From: Ryuthela nishihirai
Taxonomy: Eukaryota; Arthropoda; Arachnida; Araneae; Heptathelidae
Length of the DNA stretch: 64,000 nt
Direction of reading: 5' to 3'
NCBI GenBank assembly: GCA_038380435.1
Contig: JAWZYU010000011.1
Coordinates: 82,746,501-82,810,500, forward strand
In this document: positions 55,743 through 64,000 of the stretch, piece by piece
Layout of the letters: every line of letters starts with the position of its first letter
Numbering within the stretch: position 1 is the first letter of the stretch
The notes under the pieces: generated by a model
Databases searched by the model: none
Told to the model about the DNA's origin: nothing
Seen by the model: the letters and a program-made list of their open reading frames with translations, nothing else
Position numbers and translations under genes: made by a program

Positions 55743-58132
55743 TCCTTTGAAGCATAGTGGTTCCACACAGAAACCACTTACTTAAATTTTTATTTCTATA
55801 TGCAGACTGGTTTTACAGCGAAACCACACTTCCTACATGGGTATTAGTGCGCCATCTATTGATCTCCATTGCAAATTCGCAATTGGCGAAAATTGCATTG
55901 CTAGTATAGGTTCAGTATTATCACAAAAACCATGTTCTGTGAATGATTTCGTTTTTTATCTACATTTTTGTAAAAAGTGAGATAACTACTCCTTTTTTTG
56001 GACGAATGTGTTACTCAAGCACCAACAGAGAGGTGAGTATACTTGTTTTACATAGTTTATTGTTTACTTTGTCAACCGGATATGGTTTTGCGGCAAAACC
56101 AGTGTGCGTGTACTAAAGTTAAAAATTTTGTTTTAGGTTAGGATGGAAAAACAAATTGATTTGTCGAAACTGACCTCCGACGAAGCTTACGCTATGCTTG
56201 ATGAAATTCCTTCTGATGGAGAGTCAGTAATAAGTGAAAACGAGGAAGAAATAATTGAAGACATCGTTGAAAATAATGAAATTACCAAAGCGATTGCTCA
56301 GGAAACTATTTTGAGTGACGACGATTTGGCATTTGGGAGCGACATAGATGACGATCCAGACAATCTAGAAGACAATATACCACTTATCCACTTTGCAAAC
56401 TGGAAAAAACAAGAAATTGCTCCGAAACTCAATCATTTTCAGCAACTAACTGGTCCCAGCTCTGAAGTACCACCTGATGTCACAAAACCTATAGATTTCT
56501 TCTTGCTTCTTTTTGGCGATGCTATTCGTCTGGTTACAGAACAAACAAACTTGTATGCCACCCAGGAAAAAAGAAACTTTATTCCGACAACTGAGGAGGA
56601 AATGAAAATTTTTATTGCGGTAAATTTACTCAGGGGTATAAAAAAGTCTCCCTCTTTTCGCGATTATTGGTCTTCGCGTCCAGAACTGCGTGATGATTTC
56701 ATAGCATCAAAAATAGGCGTAAACCGGTTTGGCTCTCTGCTAACTAGCCTCCATTGCAATGACAATGCAACAATGGCAAAAAAAGGAGAGTCCGGTTTTG
56801 ATCAATTGTTCAAAATCAGACCATACATTGAACTACTGAAGAAAAAGTTCCAGAAATATTATTGCCCATCAAAAGAAGTGTCAGTCGATGAGAGCATGGT
56901 GAAGTTCAAAGGCCGAATTGCTTTCAAGCAGTATATGCCAATGAAACCCGTGAAAAGGGGGTTCAAAATTTGGGCATGTGCCCATAAAGAAGGTTATCTA
57001 AGTAATTTTGAAATATATACAGGAAAGCATACAGATAAACCTGAGAAAGGTTTAGGCGAACGGGTAGTGCTTGACATGACTAAAGGTCTCGAAGGAAAAG
57101 GACATCACGCTTACTTTGACAACTATTTCACAACAACTGACCTTTTACTTTCTTTACAAGAAAATCAAATTTATGCGTGTGGAACTGTACGCACAAACAG
57201 AAAGAACCTTCCCACTGGATTGAAAGGCGATAAGGAAATGAATCGAGGAGATTTTGATTGGGCAGTTTATAGAGGCAAAGTATCTTGTATCAAATGGAAA
57301 GACAAAAGAACTATTCAGCTGCTCTCTACTATACATTCTCCTATAGATCAAACTAAAGTGAATAAAAGGGAGAAAGATGGAAGTATGAATGAAGTCAATT
57401 GCCCTAAAGCAGTTATAGACTACCGAAGGTGTATGGGTGGAGTTGACAAAGCTGATATGATGAAATCTTACTATGCCATCAATCGGAAATCCCGAAAATG
57501 GTACAACCGTCTATTTTGGCATTTTATCGATACATCAGTAGTCAACTCATATATAATTTTCAAATGAAGGACCAATAGTGCTATGAGCCTCAAGATTTTC
57601 CGATATGAAGTAATACTTAATTTGATTGGGGCTTCCATTTCAAGAGGCTCTTGTGGAAGGCCATCTTCTACTGAAAAAGTTGTATCCAGATTCAAGCCCT
57701 ATGTGCCAATAGATCAACGACGTGATCAAGCAAAACATCTACCTGTGCACGGAACATCAAGACATTGTGCTCAGTGTAGTACGGCCAAAAAACCTTATCG
57801 AACCAGATGGAGTTGCATACAGTGTGAAGTCGGGTTGTGTTTACTGGCAGAAAGAAACTGTTTTCTAACATATCATAAATAATCTATGTAATCTTTCGAT
57901 TTTGTATGACCTGAAACAAAGTGCAATTTTTTTATGCAGAAAAAATTTGATTAGGTATGTCATTTGTGTTCACGGTTACTTGCATTGTGTTTTCATAACG
58001 TAACCACTTACAAAAGTTAAATTTTTTTTTTGCAAAAACGAAGTATACTCCATCATTTTTCTACACATAAAGACGGCCCATACCAAATGTTATTAAAATC
58101 AGAAATAAAATCAAAATTCGTGCTTCAAAGGG
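55743..58132 (+). mobile_element. piggyBac transposon with TTAA target duplications
   Basis: A 2390-bp unit between TTAA at 55739-55742 and 58133-58136. Left end TCCTTTGAAGCATAG; right end, read inward, CCCTTTGAAGCACG. The 5' untranslated part has three 19-bp palindromic motifs TGGTT-N9-AACCA at 55759, 55808 and 56083, perhaps transposase-binding sites. Confidence 0.92.
56143..57882 (+). pseudogene. piggyBac transposase, interrupted by one stop codon
   Basis: An ATG at 56143 opens 474 codons, a TGA follows at 57565-57567, and the same frame then stays open to a TAA at 57880-57882, for 580 codon positions in total, a normal piggyBac length. Residues 1-90 are acidic. The catalytic DDE/D core is visible: VSVDESMVKF (first Asp, about residue 249), HAYFDNYFTT (second Asp, about 326) and MGGVDKADMMKSYY (third, about 433). 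The C-terminal cysteine-rich domain (HCAQC, CIQC, LC, NCFLTYH) is complete but lies after the stop. No frameshift was seen. It catalyses precise TTAA excision and integration. The stop would remove the cysteine-rich domain needed for end binding in this family. Confidence 0.92.
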
Positions 58133-58136
58133 TTAA

Positions 58137-59245
58137 GTAACTTTTGTTACATTAAAAACATGCAATTTAAAGCTTATAACAACACAAAGCAATAAACGTT
58201 TTTCTTTTCCAATGTAACTAAACAATTTTGAAAGTGTAAAATATAAAATTACACATGAGCCAAAGCTCATTTGTGAGATATTAGATTTAGAAAACGTGAA
58301 AGTTTATAACAACAGTGCTAATTTACCCATTAACGTTATGACTCAAACATATATTTATATGCTATGATCAAGCAAGGCATAATCACTATAATAGATTTTC
58401 TACATTTTGCTAAAGTATCCATTTAATATTTAATTTCTAAAATATAAGATTTCTTTCATTCTTTATGTTACTAGGTAAATAGTTGAAACTTTGGGAGCCT
58501 GGCATACATAATGCTTACAAAAAACTGTTTGTCTGGGAAAAACCACATTTAAAAGTACCACTGTTAAAAATATGGTATTTTTATTGAACACTTTTACATT
58601 TGAATCATTCCAATCTTTGACAATACATGTTAACAAGGGGTTAATATATAATTTTCAGATGTAAAATTTGTAATGAACTACAACAATTTTGAATACTAGC
58701 AAACTTTCGTTTTTTGAGCATGCACCTCAACACATAATTTGAAGATTTAGAATGTGCACTCCATGAAATAACTTGGACAAATTCAAAAGCTTTAAATAAA
58801 GTATATTCTTGAAAGCCTGATGTTCAAGCTTTTTATTATATTTTTACATGCAATTTCCATATGGGTTACTATCTATAAATACTCACTATAAATAACTAAA
58901 TTAATATACAATTAATTTACAAAAACATCCCAGTAAGCCAAAGCCTATTAGTGAGAATCTAGCTGGTTTTGACAGATAAAATTCACCTGATACTTCAGTA
59001 ATTTAAATTCTGGAACTTATGCAACTTATCTATAATGTTCTACCATATAGCACCGAAATTTCAGACTGCTCTTTTAAACACTTGAATGCAAAGGCCCAGT
59101 GTGGCTCGGAGAACACTTCCAAATCATCCCCCTTTCACGGCACCTCAGGGCACCCCAGTCAGTGCTTGACCTTGGTGACCCTGTGTAGGCTACATGTGCC
59201 TCCACTGATCAAGTGCATCATGTCTCTATCTCATCCCGCTGCCAG
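58137..59245. other. No gene seen; first 59 bases duplicated at 53627-53685
   Basis: AT-rich intron. From about 59060 the sequence becomes richer in C and G and leads into the hammerhead-like motif, which may belong to an old element. Confidence 0.55.
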
Positions 59246-59310
59246 GAAAGTGTCCGCCTGATGACATCCCAAAGAGGACGGCATGAAATGCGACACAATG
59301 CCTGGTTACC
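59246..59310 (+). ncRNA. Degenerate hammerhead-like motif
   Basis: CTGATGA (59258-59264), extra C (59265), ATCCC (59266-59270) facing GGCAT (59280-59284) with one C-C mismatch, GAA (59285-59287), then ATGCGA and C59294. Possible outer pairs are GTGTC (59250-59254) with GACAC (59292-59296) and CCAGG (59242-59246) with CCTGG (59301-59305). The helix III six-mer is not a perfect palindrome, so probably an inactive relic. Confidence 0.35.
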
Positions 59311-59694
59311 AACATCTTGTATATGCAAGCAGCTCAGCACACTAATAGGAGCACGAAGTTTAGAATGATACCCAGTGACTCATACCACAGAGGCTGCAAA
59401 GTGAAACACCACTGCACATAAGAACTCTATTACCATGTGAGAGGCAACAATAGCAGATCTGTGAAAGCATCAGCTATTGAGAACAGCACACAACTCGGAA
59501 TTGTCCTCCTCCTCTAGAAGAATGAATAAAATGCAGGTATGACTATTTAAACTAAACTCACTGTACCAATCTATGACCATCAATTACCTCCATTAGTATG
59601 AATGAACTGACTGTTTGTCGCAATAACATGTGACTAGTCCAGCACTTACAGTTTTTATAAAGTTAACTTAACATATCTTTAATTTAGCACACTG
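59311..59694. other. No gene seen
   Basis: Moderately GC-richer stretch without long ORFs; may belong with the relic motif at 59246-59310. Confidence 0.45.
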
Positions 59695-60210
59695 TGCTTT
59701 TACCTTCATGTTAGAAAATATTATATTATTCTGGAAAAAATTTTCTTTCAATTGTTATGTAATTTAGCTGTTTTTATTCATCTTCCAAAATTATGTCTTA
59801 ATTACATAGTCAGATCCATTTTTTTCACTATATCACAGTGAAAAAGTTTTATTAAAATTAATATGCTCATAAATGGGTTTCAATTTTCTACTTTAATAAA
59901 AATTTGGTATATAACATGATCTATTTCTGTTGATTGGTTAGTTCTTAAAAAAAAAAATACTAAAGTTGACTTATTTATCTGACAGCACGATTAGTGAAAG
60001 TTCTGCACTTTTCTCAAAGTATGGTATTGAGAAAAAAATTATAAAAAAGAGCAATTTTCTTGTTTGAAATATTTTTTTTTTGCTATTCAGAAATAGGGTC
60101 TTTCTATTCATATGCATTATAATTATTTCTGTCTATTAATTTTTTCAAATAAGTTTTGATTTGTATTACAAAATGAATTTTTTTTACTATGACTCTAAAA
60201 AGGACCTATT
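59695..60210 (+). mobile_element. Family X copy X5, first part
   Basis: Matches 1340-1860 of X1 (ATTATATTATTC..., GGTATATAACATGA, AAAGTATGGTA.TGAGAAAA). Continues at 61357 after the mariner insertion. Confidence 0.8.
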
Positions 60211-61356
60211 ATGGAGGGTGTTCAAAAAAGTTATTGACATACATCTGAAGATTTGCACTCATTCCTCTTAAATCAACAAGCTATGACTTGTTTGAAACTT
60301 GTCTAAACTTGCCATTATGTGTTATAAAAAAGGACATATTATTTCTTTCTTTGTTGGCAGCGTGTAAAGTTCGGTCTGCAAAATCTGTGTATTATTGTTA
60401 TGGAGCTTACTAAAGATGGGGAAAGATTTTACATTTTCACAAGGATGCAGATTGGGGATGATGCAAAAAAATCATGCCAATTTATCACAAGTATATGGGG
60501 ATCATGCTTGTTCATATGGTACTGTTATGGGATGAATGTACAAATTCAGAGGACAGATTTTCGATTACCTACCTCGTGCAGGAAGGTCAAAGCAGGCCTT
60601 GGAATGAGAGAACCATCCCTGCTGTTTGTGAATTCATTAAAGGAAGCCCACACATCACTCTTCAGGTAATAAGTTTTGATGTCACTGTATCAGATGGAGG
60701 TGTGGAAACAATTATTAATCAACATTTAAAGTTCCAAAACATCTGTGCCAAAACAGCACAAAAAGGGCTATAGTCCACTTGTGCAAAGAGCTGCTGGCAA
60801 TGTTTGAACCTAGTGGCCCCAAAACTTGTCACAGGTGATGAGATGTGGTTTCATTACTATAAAAAACTCCCAGAAAGTTTGACAACTATGTTTGAGTTGT
60901 GGGAGATGAAGATGATCCAATAACATGTGTGTCAAGGATTCTCCTTCTCTTCAATGCAAGTGTTCACAAAACTTGCAAGTCACGGTCTATGTGGAACAGG
61001 AAAACAATCAAATTGCTACTCTATCTGGAATATTTACCTGATCTTGCACCATGTGATTTTTGGTTGTTTCCAAAATTTAAAAAGGAACTTGCTGGGAAGT
61101 CTTTTTCAAGGGTGCAAGACCTTGCAAAATGCATTCATTCAGAGTTGCAGAGTATTCTCCAACAGGAGTATTACCAAGCATTCCAGAACTGGTGCAGACA
61201 CAAATTCTGAAATGCTTCGTGAATTTTCATAAGCTGCAACTTTGCACAAATCCTGGAGGGGAGTACCCTGAAAGAAAGTAAAAGTTTTGTTGAGGTAAGT
61301 GCATTGGTTTTTGTTCTGCAGATGCCTGTCAAGAACGTTTTGAATGCCCCTTTGTA
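60211..61356 (+). pseudogene. Mariner-like transposon, broken transposase
   Basis: Inserted at a TA within copy X5. Ends: GGAGGGTGTTCAAAAAAGTT (left) and the complement of GGGGCATTCAAAACGTTC (right). Decayed coding on the plus strand gives ICAKTAQKGL, TGDEMWFHYYK, and at 60899-61210 YLPDLAPCDFWLFPKFKKELAGKSF..., the mariner Y.PDLAP.D..LFP.lk motif. Several frameshifts. Confidence 0.85.
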
Positions 61357-61570
61357 AGATAAAATTAGGCGTAATTTTTTTTTTTATTAAATATTTTATT
61401 TTCAGAAAGTCCAGAAATAAATGCTGATTTAATTTGGTTTATAACGTTCGTAATTACTTTCATCACTTATTTGGCAAAAACTTTTAATGTTTATTTTTTT
61501 GGCTGAGCATAGGGGAAAATAGATTAGCTTCTGGATGTAAACCAGTTTTTCAGGCTGGACACTGGAAGGG
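61357..61570 (+). mobile_element. Family X copy X5, second part with intact terminus
   Basis: Continues the X1 match from about 1860 to 2066 and ends CTGGACACTGGAAGGG followed by TTAA at 61571-61574. Confidence 0.8.
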
Positions 61571-61706
61571 TTAAAATAAAATTTTACATTCAAAAAATTG
61601 AACCACTAAAGATTGCCTGTAAGAACACTGCTTTAAACCCTACTGCACTATCTTCCTTGAATATCTGATGGGTTTTATGATAAATTTTAGTTGCAACTAC
61701 CATTAA

Positions 61707-63045
61707 CCCTTTCCATGTCAGAGTCCAAAATAATGCTTTCATCTTTCAAATTCTAGTGATTGAAGGTGCAAGTTTCCCTCCCATAATACAAGGTTATGGA
61801 AAAAAAAAAAAAAATTCTGAATAGTAGTCTGAATTTTTTTTACCTGTTGATTCTGCTTGACAAAATTATGATAGAGTTTAAAAAAATCTATTTGAGTATG
61901 CAGTGAATGTATGCGCACGTTCAGTCACCATAAACAGCATCAAGTAACAAAGATTTAGTTTATGCCTTTATCCTGCCGTACTGTGCATAGATTATCAATT
62001 GGTTGCATTTCACTGTATTTTGTGCTATTTATAGCTGTAATGCTTTCTAAACTTTTAACGTAAAGATATTCATTTTATTATTACTGGAAATTGCATAATC
62101 CAGGTAAGTACATAGGCTTTCGATGAATATTTGAGCAAACTTTCGATTTTAAAGTTTTTTACTTATTTTCATGCTCCTAAAATAATTTTTTATTACTTCT
62201 CAAATGGATACTGCAATCATAAGCAATAATTAATTAGAAATTATCGAAAGCAAAAGTGCTAGCAATGTATAATGGTGGCAATTTTAAAACTGTATGACTA
62301 TCAATATTTTTAATTACTTTTGAACCAAATACACAATTAAGTTCAGGATATTGCGATTTTTAACCAAAATTTCAGCTTGAATTTTAAAATTAAACTTTTC
62401 CATAGCAGTTATGCAGCTTCATAATAAAGCAACTCATTCTCAAATTCAGTGCTTCAGTTAATCTTTAAATGTTTTGAAGCATTTTATTGAATTTTTTTTT
62501 CATAGTTATCACTTTTCTAATTATATTTTTCAATTTTTATTTTATCTTTTTTTAACAAATTTTTTTATAACACTGCTTTTTTAGGCAGTTTGCAGATTGT
62601 CAAAAGTGTAAGAATATGCATTGTGCATTATATGCATAAATGACTAATTTTGAAAAAACGAAATAAATAAAAGATTTAAGCAAGCAATAATAGAAATATT
62701 ATAAACTGTTTATATTAGAACAATAAAATAATGTAGAAAAAAAAGGAAAAATTACATGTTTTTGAAATTTTACTGAAGATAAAGTGGGAAAAAAAACAGT
62801 AAAATTTTGCAGTTTTTTTTTAAATACTTAAAAAATTTTAACTTACCATTTTTTTTCTTCAAAATTTTGCCATTTTATTAAGCACAATTAAATACTCTTT
62901 CTTTTGGTATATAACATACATATTTCTGTTCATTAGTTACTTCAGGATGAAGTTCTAAAGATGTTTATTTCATTTTCTAAAAACACTTTGAAATAAATCT
63001 GGCTTTCACAGTGAGTTCAGTTTCAGAAACCCAACACTGTAAGGG
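61707..63045. mobile_element. TTAA-flanked piggyBac-type MITE (1.34 kb)
   Basis: TTAA at 61703-61706 followed by CCCTTTCCATGTCAGAG; at the other end ...CAACACTGTAAGGG then TTAA at 63046-63049. The short ends share CCCTT and a GT. Mostly A/T-rich and non-coding. Parts near 62900-62960 (GGTATATAACATAC..TATTTCTGTTCATTAG) resemble family X. Confidence 0.65.
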
Positions 63046-63302
63046 TTAAGCTAAATTCACAATTGTTGTAACTGATAAACTGTTGCGATAAATTGCTTAA
63101 AAATATGAGATTGTTTCCTTCAACACAGACAAATCATTTATGTAACATTCAAATCAATTAACACTTTTACAATAATTTTGTTTAAATGTTTTACAGTGGA
63201 AAATAGTTGCTAAATTATATTTTTTAGACTTAAGGATATGTATTTAATATTTTACTAGTAATTGCTTAGATGGTATTAAAAACTGTAATAAAATAATTGT
63301 AC

Positions 63303-63441
63303 CTATATGAGATATATCTTCTTCAATGTGTGAATTGTCTCCAGTAAGTCTGTCCTTTTTAAGAAATGTTGGGGCAATCATACTTGGTGCAGCTCCCACC
63401 TGGGACCAATACTGATCATATTGATTTTCAGGTGTGTATAC
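63303..63441 (-). CDS. PNISR: PNISR-like gene, upstream exon (first visible exon)
   Basis: A 139-bp exon with acceptor TTTTGATTTTTAG and donor ATATAG|GTAC. It reads VYTPENQYDQYWSQVGAAPS, then MIAPTFLKKDRLTGDNSHIE and EDISHI, with one base left over. That base joins AT of the exon at 37359-37582 to make the Asp codon before AAKRKQLPAWIREG. The frame is open across the joint and the exon is rich in Gln/Tyr/Pro, like the region before this block in PNISR. The intron is about 25.7 kb. An unseen small exon between the two cannot be excluded. The protein's N-terminus must lie beyond position 64000. Confidence 0.72.
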
Positions 63442-64000
63442 CTAAAAATCAAAAGAAAATTGAGTAAAATTATTCTATGAATTTTATCAAAAAACTTATT
63501 AAGGACTAAGTATATTCACAGTTTACAGTACATATACAGTGAAACTTTGATTTTACACAACCTGATTTTATGTGATTTTATCAACTTCTAACAAAATCTT
63601 CACTTCTAATGAAATGCCCCTAGCAACAACTGTGCATTTCCCCCGAATTTGCAGTTCAATTTTTTTAGCCCACATTATGAAATTTACCCAGTTTTACATT
63701 TTGTAGCTCAGAGTTCAGGATTCCTTATCCGAGGCAAAGGATTTCCTTCTCTGTCAGCAATCAGGAATAGTTGTACAAAATAATCCAGCACATATTTTCA
63801 ATTGATGATGTATGTGGCTGCATTCATAGAGCACATGATTTGCCCATACATCTAACGATGTAATGACTAGTTTATCTCTCACTTATCTGCAGATTACATC
63901 AAAACATGTTTTGATAAGGGAAATATTCAACAGATAGATCAGTGAAGTGTAAATGAATGACACATACAATTCATGAAATTGTCATAAACTGTAAAGGATC
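63442..64000. other. PNISR intron, no gene seen
   Basis: Upstream intron. The TACAGTGAAACTTTGATTTTAC region near 63530 looks like a dispersed repeat end, but no second copy is in the window. Confidence 0.6.

Noticed and set aside
1..64000. CRISPR array, operon, prophage or bacterial defence system
   Set aside because: Introns, SINEs, LINEs and animal DNA transposons show eukaryotic DNA; the short tandem repeats found are not spacer-separated arrays.

Overview
The window looks like AT-rich animal DNA. It has GT-AG introns, tRNA-derived SINEs and a dense mixture of eukaryotic transposons, and nothing prokaryotic. The family mix suggests an arthropod or related invertebrate: RTE-type LINEs, a Penelope-like element with a GIY-YIG domain, mariner/Tc1, piggyBac, and an ORF family that I remember as repeated in arthropod genomes. 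I cannot name the species.

Only one host gene is visible. It lies on the minus strand as three short, phase-compatible exons (63303-63441, 37359-37582, 17827-17964) of a PNISR-like (arginine/serine-rich nuclear protein) gene. Its introns here are about 25.7 kb and 19.4 kb, so almost everything else in the window is intronic or gene-flanking transposon sequence. The remaining exons must lie outside, unless a very short one was missed.

Layout. 1-4.3 kb: a TTAA-type non-autonomous repeat (family X), a LINE scrap and a decayed minus-strand ORF of unknown function. 4.3-10 kb: a broken Gypsy LTR retrotransposon with a scrambled integrase region. 10.9-12 kb: the 3' end of a Penelope-like element (PLE-1). 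13.4-17.6 kb: two copies of an RTE-clade LINE called LINE-A here. 17.8 kb: a PNISR exon. 18-24 kb: a second RTE family, a Gypsy scrap and degraded LINE-A. 24.3-33.1 kb: two long minus-strand LINE-A copies with a mariner between them. 33-40 kb: SINEs, fold-back repeats, two Tc1-type elements and a PNISR exon. 40.3-44.5 kb: a nearly complete Penelope-like element (PLE-2) inserted in a Gypsy LTR, with a 13-bp target duplication. 44.5-51.4 kb: LINE-A pieces with nested SINE and other LINE insertions, and fold-back repeats. 51.6-63 kb: MITEs, family X copies, a piggyBac whose frame is broken by only one stop, and a mariner. 63.3 kb: the first visible PNISR exon.

The strongest observations are these. 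Both Penelope-like copies carry a hammerhead-ribozyme-like motif just after the ORF; their helices differ in sequence but still pair, and each has one extra nucleotide before helix II. PLE-2 has an unusually clear insertion structure. PiggyBac 3' sequence plus its flank has been copied about 4.5 kb away. The Gypsy copy is a microhomology-joined mosaic. I found no defence or operon-like system. All family assignments are by eye from motifs; no database search was run.
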